A model generated the notes under the pieces. That model was not told the DNA's origin and did not search any database. It was given only the letters and a program-made list of their open reading frames with translations. A stretch of DNA of 64,000 nucleotides from JAEUTH01 sp044230205 (GTDB lineage Bacteria; Bacteroidota; Bacteroidia; AKYH767-A; OLB10), in contig JBGARN010000003.1 in assembly GCA_044230205.1 (NCBI GenBank), forward strand, positions 1-64,000, written 5' to 3'. Made by a program: the position numbers and the translations under genes. Position 1 is the first letter of the stretch. Every line of letters begins with the position of its first letter. This document shows, piece by piece, positions 7,872 through 16,825 of this stretch.

Positions 7872-8357
7872 TTATTGATTGATTTTCTTCACAAGAGAAT
7901 CATCCTCACATTCATCAAGCAACTGATGGATTGATTTTTTTAAAACAGGGTGTTGTAATTGAGATGCAATTTCATTTAAGGGTACGAGAGTAAATCTGCG
8001 TTCGTGCAAATGGGGATGCGGAACAGTTAAATCGTCAGTTTGAATTATCTCCTCATCATAAAATAAAATATCAATGTCAATAATCCGCTCATGCCATTTT
8101 TCCTTGCGCACCCGCCCCAGTTGAATTTCAGTTGCAAGTATTTTTTGCATTAAATTGTTAGGTAAAAAAGCAGTTTCAATTAAAAGAACTTTATTTAAAA
8201 ATGCAGGTTGATCAGTAAAGCCCCAGGGTGCTGATTCATAAACGGATGATGCATTCATAATATTTCCAATGCCTGAACTGATACGCAGTTCTGCATCGGC
8301 CAGATGCTGATGCCTGTTACCAAGATTGCTGCCCAGCAGCAGGTATGCTTTATGCAT
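7872..8357 (-). CDS. folK: 2-amino-4-hydroxy-6-hydroxymethyldihydropteridine diphosphokinase (HPPK)
   Basis: Transfers pyrophosphate from ATP to 6-hydroxymethyl-7,8-dihydropterin in folate biosynthesis (cytoplasm). The 161-residue product shows the family start YLLLGSNLGNR, SSVYESAPWGFTDQPAFLNK, and the signature KWHERIIDIDILFYDEE with the two magnesium-binding aspartates. VPHPHLHERRFTLVPLNEIA follows. Length matches E. coli HPPK. The gene is oriented toward the ribosomal operon. Its start lies 2 nt after the stop of the upstream membrane-protein gene, so the two are probably co-transcribed. Confidence 0.97.
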   Translation of the reverse strand: MHKAYLLLGSNLGNRHQHLADAELRISSGIGNIMNASSVYESAPWGFTDQPAFLNKVLLIETAFLPNNLMQKILATEIQLGRVRKEKWHERIIDIDILFYDEEIIQTDDLTVPHPHLHERRFTLVPLNEIASQLQHPVLKKSIHQLLDECEDDSLVKKINQ

Positions 8358-8359
8358 AT

Positions 8360-10153
8360 TTAGTTTGCCTTATAAAGAAATAACCTGAAGGTTGATGCCA
8401 GTTTGATGCTATCTGAAACCGCAAAAATAATATGCGGCTCCCGTTGTGTTATTGCAAGATATTTATTGTTACACCCTTTCAATGCAATGCGGTTATAATC
8501 ATTGTCTGTTTGAATCAATACCAATTTTTCGCAGGTTGAAATAGTTGGTGCATCAGCAATAGCAACATCTTTCAATTCACTTTCAATGGTGAGGTATTTT
8601 CCGTTTACTGATTTTAATGCAACTGTATCTCCTCCTAATTTTATTAACCTGAATAATTCATCATCACCAACTTCAGGAAAATTACAGGTTAGAATATAAT
8701 CTGATTGCCTGCTTGCAGAAACATACCCGAGGTTATTGCCCTGAAGGTAAATATAATGTGAAGCAGTAATGGTGTCAATATACTGTTTGGTATATTCTAC
8801 GGGTACTTTTCCTTTCAGCCTGCTTTCCCAGTCAAAAGGTCTTAAGGCCATCATCCAGGCTTCGTTTTTTTCAGTTTGAAAAAAACCTTTGAAATAAGCT
8901 TCGCGCGTCATATCATCAAAATGAATTAACCCTTTTTTGTATTGCCAGGTTTGAAATAAGTTGAGCATCACCAGCAGTGCAATTATGGAAAGCAATGCAT
9001 TGGCAATATTTTTTTTTCTTTCCAGTATAAATGAAAATGCAGCTGCCAACGGAAAGCTCATAAAGCTGTAGGAATCAATCATAGGGCGCATTCCCCAGCA
9101 GATGCCATAGCTCCATGCCCACCACGATGAGAATAAATAGGCAGTAACAATTATTGAAATTAATGTGGCGTAAAAAACGGGGCGCAGCTTTTTATAAAGA
9201 ACAATCATACCTGTTGCTGCTACAAACATTACGGGTGTATAAACAAACCAGCCTTTGCGAAAACTGAAGAGGAATGAAAAGAAGTAGGGTTTTAAAAAAT
9301 AAAAGTGCTCATCAATATAGGCATCAGCAAGCCAATGGCCTGAGATTTTTTTCCAGTACCATAACTGTGGCGCTACCATCAGTAATGCAATTGCAATACT
9401 CATGAATAAGGTTGACTGGTAAGTTTTAAGATAGCTGAAGAAATTTTTTATTCCTCCTTTCATCAAAACACCTGCAATTAAAAAATAAAGAAGGAGCGTA
9501 ACGGATAAGGAACGAATAAGCACCACCATTGTAAACATAATGACGAATAACAGGAGATGTTTTTTGTTGCCCTCATTAATCCAGCTTATCCATAAATAAA
9601 TGCAAATACAGAGAAATGAAAATGAAACAGCATGATTCATTAAACCTTCAAAAGTTGAGTACCACAATAAATTAGTGCCGGCAACAATTGTAAAAATGGT
9701 TAGTGCAACTGCTTTGTCTGAAAAATAGTTGAGCAATACTTTGCTGAGAAAGTATAACCCAACGAATAAATAAATGAGCACGCCTATAGTCATGGCATTC
9801 TGGTAAGGCCATGAATATCCGTCCTGCGGGTAACCGGTTAGCTGCGCAGTTAAATGTCCGATTAAAAAAAATGGCGCAAGTGCAGCACTCATTCCGTAGG
9901 TGCTTTTTATCAGGCGGCTGCCATCAGGCAATGTCTGAAACCATATTTTATCACGGAAAAATTCAGGGTTATTGTCAACGTATTTTAGTGACAAGTCATT
10001 ATGTATGAAAGCCGAGGGCAGCCATGCATAATAACTTGGAGCATCAATAACAATGCGGTTGGTATGCCATAAATCGAAACGAAATGAAATGAAGGTAATA
10101 ACCAGTGCAAGAAGGGTAATACTTACAGCAGTGTTTTTCATGTTTGCAATCAT
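8360..10153 (-). CDS. Polytopic membrane protein, GT-C glycosyltransferase-like
   Basis: A 597-residue protein with about eleven hydrophobic segments in the first 420 residues and a soluble C-terminal region of about 180. An acidic loop follows the first membrane segment (VIDAPSYYAWLPS, then a long extracytoplasmic loop rich in aromatic residues). That is the layout of GT-C enzymes such as ArnT/PMT, which transfer sugars from polyprenyl carriers on the periplasmic side. I recognise the topology but not a specific family, so donor and acceptor are unknown. Two in-frame ATGs (10153 and 10141) are possible starts. It probably heads an operon with folK. Confidence 0.75.
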   Translation of the reverse strand: MIANMKNTAVSITLLALVITFISFRFDLWHTNRIVIDAPSYYAWLPSAFIHNDLSLKYVDNNPEFFRDKIWFQTLPDGSRLIKSTYGMSAALAPFFLIGHLTAQLTGYPQDGYSWPYQNAMTIGVLIYLFVGLYFLSKVLLNYFSDKAVALTIFTIVAGTNLLWYSTFEGLMNHAVSFSFLCICIYLWISWINEGNKKHLLLFVIMFTMVVLIRSLSVTLLLYFLIAGVLMKGGIKNFFSYLKTYQSTLFMSIAIALLMVAPQLWYWKKISGHWLADAYIDEHFYFLKPYFFSFLFSFRKGWFVYTPVMFVAATGMIVLYKKLRPVFYATLISIIVTAYLFSSWWAWSYGICWGMRPMIDSYSFMSFPLAAAFSFILERKKNIANALLSIIALLVMLNLFQTWQYKKGLIHFDDMTREAYFKGFFQTEKNEAWMMALRPFDWESRLKGKVPVEYTKQYIDTITASHYIYLQGNNLGYVSASRQSDYILTCNFPEVGDDELFRLIKLGGDTVALKSVNGKYLTIESELKDVAIADAPTISTCEKLVLIQTDNDYNRIALKGCNNKYLAITQREPHIIFAVSDSIKLASTFRLFLYKAN

Positions 10154-10338
10154 ACTGTAAAATTGCTTTCCATAAAAGTAATGTCGCCTCTAATAGCCCA
10201 ATTCTAAGCCATATTCTTTATTTTTTCTTTTTTTGTTGTTGCTGAAACAATTGGTGCAGTTAAGCGTCATAAGTTTATGCTGTATTATAGTTATTTTGCA
10301 GCCGGGCATTTATAAAGTAAAAAAACAAACTCTTTAAT

Positions 10339-12102
10339 ATGAAACAATTCTTTAAATTTATGTTTGCTTCAATGGTGGGATTCCTGTTGAGCATTGCTGT
10401 TGTTACCATCATATTTTTCATTTTCATTTTTGCTCTTGTAGCTTCAGTGGATAGCGAGAAGCATGTAAAGGTGGCTGAAAATTCAATCCTGGAGATTACG
10501 CTGGATCACCCGCTTAAGGACCGCACATCAAACAATCCGCTTAAGTCATTTAATTTTGGTTCAATGGAATCTAACCACCAGTTAGGTCTTAATGACATTG
10601 TAGATTGTATTGACCGCGCAGCAACTGATAAAAACATAAAAGGAATTTACCTGAATGTTGGTGAAGTGAGCGGTGGACTTGCATCGGTTGAAGAAATAAG
10701 AAATGCGCTGCAGCGTTTTAAATCTTCCAAAAAATTCATTGTAGCTTATGCTGAGTATTATTCGCAAAATGCATATTACCTGTGTTCGGTAGCTGATCAA
10801 TTATACCTCAATCCGCAGGGCGATATTGATTTCAGGGGATATGCAACACAGCTTGCTTTTTTAAAAGGCACTTTGGAAAAACTGGAGATTGAACCTATAG
10901 TAATCAGGCATGGTAAATTTAAAAGTGCTATTGAGCCGTTTATTAACGAAAAAATGAGTGATGCCAATCGCGAACAGGTTAAAAGGTTTGTTGACGACTT
11001 CTGGCAACACACCCGTGATGGTGTTGCTGCTTCCCGCAAGCTTTCGCCTGAGCAGGTGGAAAATATTGCAGACAGCATGATGATTGAAACACCTGAAAAA
11101 GCGGTGCAATTCGGCCTGGCCGACCAACTGATGTATGAGGATGAGGTGATGGATTTGCTTAAGAAAAAATCAGGTACTAAAAATGAAAAACCCGAGCTGG
11201 TGAGCTTAACCAAATACGGGCATAGCAGTGAAAGCAGTGAATACAAAAAAAATAAAATTGCGGTGATATATGCTGTTGGTGAAATTTCATCAGGTGAAGG
11301 TGATGATGAAAGTATTGGATCAACTACTACTGCAGCCGATATTCGCAAGGCACGACTTGATAAAGATGTAAAAGCAATAGTGCTTCGTGTAAACTCGCCC
11401 GGAGGAAGCGCTTTGGCATCTGATGTAATATGGCGCGAAGTATCGTTAGCTAAAAAAGCAAAACCTGTTGTGGTTTCAATGGGTAACCTGGCCGCTTCTG
11501 GCGGATATTACATCAGCTGTGCTGCCGATAAAATAGTGGCGCAACCTAATACCGTTACAGGTTCAATAGGAGTATTCGGGCTGATGTTTAACATGCAAAA
11601 AATGTTTAACAACAAGCTTGGGGTTACGTTTGATACTTACAAGACAGGGCCGTATGGTGATTTAGGTTTGCCCACACGACCCATGACTGAGGCCGAGCGC
11701 ATGAAAATTCAAAACGGTGTGGAACACATTTATGATGTATTTACCAAACGTGTAGCTGAAGGACGAAAAATGAAACAGGCTGATGTGGACAGCATAGGGC
11801 AGGGGCGTGTATGGAGCGGAAATGATGCGCTTAAGCTTGGCCTGGTAGATACGTTAGGTAACCTTGGCGATGCTGTTAAAATTGCCGCACAGCTTTCAAA
11901 AACCAGCGACTATCGTATTTATGAATTGCCCATTGAAAAAGATCCTTTCCAGGAAATTGTTAAAGACTTAACAGGTGATGCCAGGAATGCCATCATTAAA
12001 TCAGAGCTTGGTGAAAATGCACGCTTTTACGAAACCATTAAAAAACTTGCTTCGTGGCAGGGTTTGCAAATGCGTTTGGATTTTGATGTGGTGGTGAAAT
12101 AA
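10339..12102 (+). CDS. sppA: Signal peptide peptidase SppA, 67K type
   Basis: Inner-membrane serine protease that degrades cleaved signal peptides. The 587-residue product has one N-terminal membrane anchor (residues about 10-37) and two tandem S49-like domains, as in E. coli SppA (67K type). The expected Ser/Lys dyad is visible: Lys195 in GKFKSAIEPF in the first domain, and Ser387 in NLAASGGYYISCAAD in the second, with the GSIGVFG segment after it. It is a single-gene unit ending in a shared terminator with the convergent gene. Confidence 0.96.
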   Translation: MKQFFKFMFASMVGFLLSIAVVTIIFFIFIFALVASVDSEKHVKVAENSILEITLDHPLKDRTSNNPLKSFNFGSMESNHQLGLNDIVDCIDRAATDKNIKGIYLNVGEVSGGLASVEEIRNALQRFKSSKKFIVAYAEYYSQNAYYLCSVADQLYLNPQGDIDFRGYATQLAFLKGTLEKLEIEPIVIRHGKFKSAIEPFINEKMSDANREQVKRFVDDFWQHTRDGVAASRKLSPEQVENIADSMMIETPEKAVQFGLADQLMYEDEVMDLLKKKSGTKNEKPELVSLTKYGHSSESSEYKKNKIAVIYAVGEISSGEGDDESIGSTTTAADIRKARLDKDVKAIVLRVNSPGGSALASDVIWREVSLAKKAKPVVVSMGNLAASGGYYISCAADKIVAQPNTVTGSIGVFGLMFNMQKMFNNKLGVTFDTYKTGPYGDLGLPTRPMTEAERMKIQNGVEHIYDVFTKRVAEGRKMKQADVDSIGQGRVWSGNDALKLGLVDTLGNLGDAVKIAAQLSKTSDYRIYELPIEKDPFQEIVKDLTGDARNAIIKSELGENARFYETIKKLASWQGLQMRLDFDVVVK

Positions 12103-12132
12103 AAAATTAACCCAGTTGAGTTTAATCTCTGA

Positions 12133-12169
12133 CCTATACGGTTACTGTTAAAAAATCTTTGCCGGAAAC
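12133..12169. repeat. 37-nt repeat, copy 1 (35/37 identical to 15781-15817)
   Basis: Starts CCTATACG and ends TTTGCCGGAAAC. It matches 15781-15817 at 35 of 37 positions. On the minus strand the second copy encodes the last residues (FPAKIF) and stop of the outer-membrane protein at 15796-16635. Copy 1 keeps the same codons and stop but has no gene attached. Confidence 0.8.
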
Positions 12170-12201
12170 GACTCGCTAAATTAAGTCAATTGTAAAATAT
12201 A

Positions 12202-12230
12202 AAAGCCCATTGTTTAAGATGGGCTTTCTA
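12202..12230. terminator. Bidirectional terminator between sppA and the S74 gene
   Basis: AAAGCCCAT (12202-12210), 8-nt loop, then the exact complement ATGGGCTTT (12219-12227), with A-rich sequence on the left and T-containing sequence on the right. It sits between two convergent genes. Confidence 0.8.
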
Positions 12231-12248
12231 ATTGGTGTTGTTATTTTT

Positions 12249-13526
12249 TTATTTCACTTTCATCATCTTTTTGGTTTCAATTACTTTGCCATCTGCAAGC
12301 AGGGTGTAAGAGTAAGTGCCCGATGCAAGGTTGCTGCCATAAACCATTATGCTGCCGGCACCTTTTTCTTTAATGTCAACAGTTTTAAGTATAGTACCGC
12401 TATTATCGTAAAACATCATTTGCACTTTGCTTACATTATCAGGAATAAAATAGTTAATGGTAGTATTGTCGGCAAAGGGGTTGGGATCATTTTGATCTAA
12501 AATTATTTTGTTTAGGTTGCTGAGTTCAACTTCAATTGTTGGTGTTTTGTTTTTCTCAATGTCTTGTAAGTTAATTCCCTGTTTTGGAAGATTATTTAAT
12601 TGTGCCTGCAAATCGTTTATTTGCTGTTGTTGCTCTTGATGGCCCGCCAGGAGCAAACTAATGAATGGAATATAATCAACACCTTTATAAGCTTTTTCGG
12701 GATGAATCATATTTCCCTGATTGTCAAATTCAGCAGGTAAAATCATATTTTTAACAAGCTGCGGATAAATTAATTCTAACTCCTGAGCAATCAATCCAAA
12801 TTGATCACCTTCAGGTAAATGCATAAAACCATATTGAACATTATCAAACTGATATGTTTTAGGATTAAGCGACTCTATAATTGCATTTGCATTAACTATC
12901 GGTGTAACATTAATTTTTAGAGATGAATCAGAAGGGCCAACCAGACTACCTGTATAGGCAAGATTACCGCTAAAATACCCGGCAGCAGCAGCACAGTTTG
13001 ATGTTGAAGTACACGATCCTGTTGCAGAAGCAAAAACTGCATAATTGATATTGACACCAGTTGAAGCATACGCACGTATGCCATAAGCCTGTTTACCACC
13101 ACCGCCAACAAATTCTCCTCCTATTGCAGCAGTATCATTGCTGGTGCTTGATGCAAGGCCATAAACTCCCCAATTGGTATTTCCTGATGTTGAAGATGAC
13201 GTAGCACTTGAAAAAAGCCCATATGTTGCATTGTTATTTCCGCTAACAGTAGCAGTAGCACTATAATTTGTATTGGTGGTTCCGCTAAATGCTGAAGTTA
13301 CCAATGCTCCAAAATTTGAACCGCTTGATGCAGTGCTGCTGAAATCCACATGAAATTTAGCTGTGGGTGATGTAGTTCCTATACCCACATCACCTGCCGC
13401 TGTTATTCGCATGCGCTCTGCAACACTTGATCCATCATTGGTAAAAAATTTCATAGGTGCATTTTCCTGCTGGCGAATTTCCACATCATAAGGCCCCCCC
13501 GCGGGATTTAAAACACCTATACGCAA
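12249..13526 (-). CDS. Downstream fragment of frameshifted S74-chaperone/T9SS secreted protein
   Basis: A 425-codon fragment. Its N-terminal part repeats the GDVGIGTTSPTAKFHV style of tail-fibre-like proteins. Next comes a Peptidase S74 (intramolecular chaperone) like segment (SDSSLKINVTPIVNANAIIE, SLNPKTYQFDN, FGLIAQELELIYPQLV), then a short glutamine-rich coiled coil (GHQEQQQQINDLQAQLNNLP). A C-terminal T9SS-type sorting domain closes it (DQNDPNPFADNTTINYFIP ... VIETKKMMKVK). The reading frame continues upstream in the -1 frame of 13517-14158. The natural gene is about 637 codons and the ATG at 13526 is not its true start. S74 domains normally autocleave; whether this one does is unknown. 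Confidence 0.8.
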   Translation of the reverse strand: MRIGVLNPAGGPYDVEIRQQENAPMKFFTNDGSSVAERMRITAAGDVGIGTTSPTAKFHVDFSSTASSGSNFGALVTSAFSGTTNTNYSATATVSGNNNATYGLFSSATSSSTSGNTNWGVYGLASSTSNDTAAIGGEFVGGGGKQAYGIRAYASTGVNINYAVFASATGSCTSTSNCAAAAGYFSGNLAYTGSLVGPSDSSLKINVTPIVNANAIIESLNPKTYQFDNVQYGFMHLPEGDQFGLIAQELELIYPQLVKNMILPAEFDNQGNMIHPEKAYKGVDYIPFISLLLAGHQEQQQQINDLQAQLNNLPKQGINLQDIEKNKTPTIEVELSNLNKIILDQNDPNPFADNTTINYFIPDNVSKVQMMFYDNSGTILKTVDIKEKGAGSIMVYGSNLASGTYSYTLLADGKVIETKKMMKVK

Positions 13527-14158
13527 ACCGTCCTTGAAGCGCTGCCGGTATTATTGCCGCAAATCTGAAACCATGCATCGTTATTACTTCCTTCTTTAAC
13601 CGTTAAGAGCGAATTAGGTCCGGTAAAGGATGTGCCTATGCCCACATACCCACTGCCCATAACGGCTACTTTTGATGTTTGTGTATTATCAGAAGTAGAG
13701 CCACCGCCAGCATTTGCAGTTGAAGTATAAAGCAAAATTTTAGAAGCGCCAGAGCCTGTGGCCACTCCGCTATACAGCAACAAATCACCACCTCCTTTAT
13801 TAGTTGCTCCACTTGTTGCCCCTCCTGCTAGTACTGTTAAATCATTTCCTGCTGTATTGCTTGTGGTATGGCGTTCCATTTGAATGGTACGGGCTGCGTT
13901 GCCATCTAAGCTTAACATAGCCGATGGTGTAGTTGTACCAATACCTATATTATTGCTGTTTCCAGCGATTGTAATTCGGGTACTGCCATTTGTCCAAATA
14001 TATAGTGGATTGCTGTTGGCATTAGTGCCACCTAAAACGTCTCCACTGTTAATTGTGTTGCCAGTTGTACACCATGGTGTGTTACAGGTTTGAGCTGTTG
14101 CATCTAAATAAGGAGTTAACGCTACCGTTAACATAATCATAAAATATTTCTTTTTCAT
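13517..14158 (-). CDS. Upstream fragment of frameshifted S74-chaperone/T9SS secreted protein
   Basis: This fragment carries the signal peptide (MKKKYFMIMLTVALTPYLDA, cleavage near ATAQ) and the IGIGTTTPSAMLSLDGNAAR and SGYVGIGTSFTGPNSLLTVK repeats typical of Bacteroidota tail-fibre-like secreted proteins. It stops after FQICGNNTGSAS at 13517. The expected continuation (KDGLRIGVLNPAGGPYDVEI) is found in another frame and leads into 12249-13526. The whole span 12249-14158 is 1910 nt, 1 nt short of a multiple of 3, consistent with a single-base deletion. I chose ATG 14158 because a longer start at 14215 would overlap the upstream gene and spoil the signal peptide. Confidence 0.8.
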   Translation of the reverse strand: MKKKYFMIMLTVALTPYLDATAQTCNTPWCTTGNTINSGDVLGGTNANSNPLYIWTNGSTRITIAGNSNNIGIGTTTPSAMLSLDGNAARTIQMERHTTSNTAGNDLTVLAGGATSGATNKGGGDLLLYSGVATGSGASKILLYTSTANAGGGSTSDNTQTSKVAVMGSGYVGIGTSFTGPNSLLTVKEGSNNDAWFQICGNNTGSASRTVCV

Positions 14159-14171
14159 TTTGTTTTTGAGT

Positions 14172-15140
14172 TTAGTATTTTGACTTAATAAATTTTTTTT
14201 GAGCAATAATTTCATTACCCTTTCTGAGAATTGCTATGTATAAACCTTCTGTTAAATAGGTAATAGTAATATCCAGTGTGTTACTATTTTTAACTAAGGT
14301 GGTGTATTCAATTTTCCCATTAATGTTTATGATATCAATCTGTTGCGCACCGTATGGAATATTTTCAATATGGATTACATCATTAACAGGATTATGAAAA
14401 ATGTTGAGTGATTGATTTTTATTAAATGCAGGAATGGAAGTCCATACCTCACTAAATAGTGAGTCTGTTGATATACATACGTCATCTATATAGTAATAAG
14501 ACAAATAACCAGTCCAGAAGCCTAAGTGTATTGTATCTGTATGTGCATCATCAAAAAAGTTTCCAATACAGATATGAGTATAGGCTGAATCAGCAATAAA
14601 GGAACCTCTTAGAGTGACCCAATTTATCGAATCAATGACTATACTATCAAAATAAACTTGACTATAATTATTAATCGGTGGCGGATTAGAAGTAAAATTT
14701 TGTGTTGTTAATAAAACCCCTAATTTGTTTGTAGCTGCAGTAGTATTGGCTCCAAATTGTCTATAACCCATGCATGCCTTTAAATTTACATAATACTTTT
14801 GACCTATTGTTAATGGGGTTAGCAAATTGGCACCAATAATTTCTCGATATAGTTGAACCGTTGAGTAGCAATACATTCCCATATACGCCACTCCCGTATG
14901 AGCGTCCTGATACCCGGCAAAATTTTCAGGCACAGACGCTTCCCAAATAATAGAACAAGCATTAAAATAATCAGGAGTGTTAGAAAGGTCATTCCAATAT
15001 TTAGCTTTAGTCACTTGTGATGTCCCGTCAGGGCAATTGATAGTATCCTCAAAGCTTGGATTGGGTACCAGGTTTTGGCTCTTTAAGATATTAACTATGA
15101 AACCTGCAAACAGCAGAGTAATGAGACAAGTATTTTTCAT
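14172..15140 (-). CDS. Secreted T9SS cargo protein with PNPSFE-type domain
   Basis: A 322-residue exported protein. The signal peptide MKNTCLITLLFAGFIVNILK is followed at once by the motif NLVPNPSFEDTINCPDG. This opens a jelly-roll-like domain found in many Bacteroidota secreted proteins (GQKYYVNLKACMGY, YYIDDVCISTDS). The last 80 residues form a T9SS type-A-like sorting domain (LNIFHNPVNDVIHIENIPYG ... LTEGLYIAILRKGNEIIAQK). Ligand and function are unknown. It lies 13 nt upstream of the S74 gene on the same strand, so the two could be co-transcribed. Confidence 0.85.
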   Translation of the reverse strand: MKNTCLITLLFAGFIVNILKSQNLVPNPSFEDTINCPDGTSQVTKAKYWNDLSNTPDYFNACSIIWEASVPENFAGYQDAHTGVAYMGMYCYSTVQLYREIIGANLLTPLTIGQKYYVNLKACMGYRQFGANTTAATNKLGVLLTTQNFTSNPPPINNYSQVYFDSIVIDSINWVTLRGSFIADSAYTHICIGNFFDDAHTDTIHLGFWTGYLSYYYIDDVCISTDSLFSEVWTSIPAFNKNQSLNIFHNPVNDVIHIENIPYGAQQIDIININGKIEYTTLVKNSNTLDITITYLTEGLYIAILRKGNEIIAQKKFIKSKY

Positions 15141-15258
15141 TGTTGTAGAATTCTTAAATTACAATAAAGATACACTATATGGAGTAAGTGTATAACCGTT
15201 TAAGAATTAAAAGATAGGAGTGGAAAAATTTCAATTCTTAACCGAGAGTCAGTTTTCA

Positions 15259-15312
15259 GGCTGCATTTTTTGCTTTCAATCGCTACATCTTAGATCTGCA
15301 AAAAATGCAGCC
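15259..15312. repeat. 15-bp perfect inverted repeat
   Basis: GGCTGCATTTTTTGC at 15259-15273 is matched exactly by its complement at 15298-15312, with a 24-nt loop. There is no gene nearby for which it is an obvious terminator: the 14172-15140 gene runs away from it. Confidence 0.75.
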
Positions 15313-15611
15313 ACGTTCGTATGCCGGGTAACTGCAGATTTTTTGTTTCGTTAAGTAAAAATGTATTGTAATCAGTTTTTTCTTTTCTCTCTGCAAAAGT
15401 TTCAGCGGCTGGTATCAGTAAAGCAATACAATTTAAAATTAAATGGATAATAATATAAAATGTAATGCTAATCACGGTAGATGGTTTGCAATAGTAATCG
15501 TTTTTTGCTTTGGCAAAATAATGAGCTTTATAAAAGCTAAAAAATGATAACTATCAAAAATGATTGATATCATGATCTTGTCATCCGGTTACTATACCTG
15601 CCAATTTCTTA

Positions 15612-15664
15612 GTGTCAGAGTCTGTCCACTTCTAAAAAGTAAACAAAGCGGACGACTCTGACAC
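15612..15664. repeat. Hairpin with GTGTCAGAGTC arms
   Basis: GTGTCAGAGTC (15612-15622) pairs with GACTCTGACAC (15654-15664), extended inward by TGTCC/GGAC with a bulge. The CAGAGTC core is shared with the next hairpin at 15716-15763. Confidence 0.7.
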
Positions 15665-15715
15665 GACACAATTTTATTTTACAGGCATGGGGTAAATATA
15701 ATGATGCTACTCCTT

Positions 15716-15763
15716 TGGCAGAGTCCTCCATTGTTTTGTTTTTCTGAGAAGGAGACTCTGCCA
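15716..15763. repeat. Hairpin with TGGCAGAGTC arms
   Basis: TGGCAGAGTCCTCC (15716-15729) pairs with GGAGACTCTGCCA (15751-15763) with one bulged base and a 21-nt T-rich loop. It is downstream of the minus-strand gene 15796-16635 and could act as its terminator, but no T run follows on that strand. Confidence 0.7.
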
Positions 15764-15780
15764 TGAAAAAACCTATAAAA

Positions 15781-15817
15781 CCTATACGATTATTGTTAAA
15801 AAATCTTTGCCGGAAAC
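15781..15817. repeat. 37-nt repeat, copy 2
   Basis: Matches 12133-12169 at 35 of 37 positions. It covers the last codons and the stop of the minus-strand outer-membrane protein gene plus 15 nt of downstream sequence. Confidence 0.8.
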
Positions 15818-16635
15818 TGAACGCCCAGCGTAAAAATGTATTCCATAGAAAACCAGTCCTGGCTGGCTCTTCCATCGCCATATAAATACACATTAAAGTA
15901 ATTAGCATAGCAGGGCTTTAAAGTGGTTTCCAAAAAAAAGTGTTTTAAAAAATCATAACGCAAACCGGCTTCACCACCCAATACAACACCTGCCACATGA
16001 TAAGTATCGTTACGATGCTGGCCCATAATATTGGTATCTGAACGGGGTACCACTACACCACCACCGGCTTTAAAAACTCCGCTCAGCCAGTGCTTTTCAT
16101 TTTTTGCATGCAGAAAATTCAAGCGTTTGATCACTTCAAGCATAAAATAATTGGCACCGTTGGTGTGTTCATATTTTATAAATTGTTGTACCAGCATCGT
16201 GTCTTTATCATAATAAACTTCATTGATGGTTCCTTTCATACGTACCACCTGGTTTTGAACCATTACATATTTTACATGATCGTAATTGATTTCAATTCCG
16301 ATATCTTTTTTATTGTTTAACCAATAGCCAATGCGGTAACTGTATTGGGGTATGGTAAGGTCTTCTTCAAGCATGTTCTTCAATCCCGGGCGATCAACTG
16401 CTTTTACATCATAAAGCCTGAAATCAAAATTACCTGAACCGTTGCTTTTAAAATGAATATCGCTTTTGGTAAACCAGTCGAGATTATATCCAAACGTAAA
16501 ATAGAATGTACCCTTGCCTTTTGGCGCCATTCCGGGGCAATGGCAACTCTCCTGCTTTTCCTGTGCCATCAATAAGGATGAATCAAAAGTTGTTACTGCA
16601 ATGATTAAACAAAATGCTCTTACAATTTTTAGCAT
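15796..16635 (-). CDS. Putative outer-membrane beta-barrel protein
   Basis: A 279-residue exported protein. The signal peptide MLKIVRAFCLIIAVTTFDSS is cleaved near LLMAQ. A short Cys/Gly region (SCHCPGMAPKGKG) leads into alternating hydrophobic strands (FYFTFGYNLDWF, YRIGYWLNNKKDIGIEINY, YFMLEVIKRLNF, SGVFKAGGGVVVP, LGGEAGLRYDFLKHFFLETT). The C-terminus is YIFTLGVQFPAKIF with a terminal Phe, the usual BAM recognition end of outer-membrane barrels. I do not recognise the specific family. The FPAKIF end lies in a 37-nt repeat also present near 12133. Confidence 0.7.
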   Translation of the reverse strand: MLKIVRAFCLIIAVTTFDSSLLMAQEKQESCHCPGMAPKGKGTFYFTFGYNLDWFTKSDIHFKSNGSGNFDFRLYDVKAVDRPGLKNMLEEDLTIPQYSYRIGYWLNNKKDIGIEINYDHVKYVMVQNQVVRMKGTINEVYYDKDTMLVQQFIKYEHTNGANYFMLEVIKRLNFLHAKNEKHWLSGVFKAGGGVVVPRSDTNIMGQHRNDTYHVAGVVLGGEAGLRYDFLKHFFLETTLKPCYANYFNVYLYGDGRASQDWFSMEYIFTLGVQFPAKIF

Positions 16636-16763
16636 ACCTTTTGATTTGGTTTCAAAAATATCATTTCAAAAATCATTTGCTAAACATCAGCACAATAAAA
16701 TATCTTCACAAAAAGAATTTCTAAAAAAAAATTAATTTTATTGCAGCAAGAAACGGTGCGGAT

Positions 16764-16814
16764 GGAAATAGGAAAATAAGGAAATAGGGAAATAGGAAAA
16801 TAAGGAAATAGGGG
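16764..16814. repeat. Tandem GGAAATA-type array
   Basis: About 50 nt built from GGAAATA and GGAAAATAA units, arranged as two near-identical halves. It lies upstream of the GH3-family gene. It is purine-only on the plus strand except for T. Confidence 0.75.
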
Positions 16815-16825
16815 AGAACGAACTT

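Larger units (their letters stand above)
15141..15795. other. Gene-poor interval with several hairpins
   Basis: No convincing gene in this stretch. It contains a 15-bp inverted repeat (15259-15312), two related bulged hairpins (15612-15664 and 15716-15763), a degenerate dispersed sequence near 15541-15590 that resembles 20043-20090, and the start of a 37-nt repeat at 15781. Confidence 0.6.

Noticed and set aside
15290..15475. 61-codon minus-strand frame with a hydrophobic start
   Set aside because: Its end runs into a 15-bp inverted repeat and it has no recognisable family; could be chance in AT-rich DNA.
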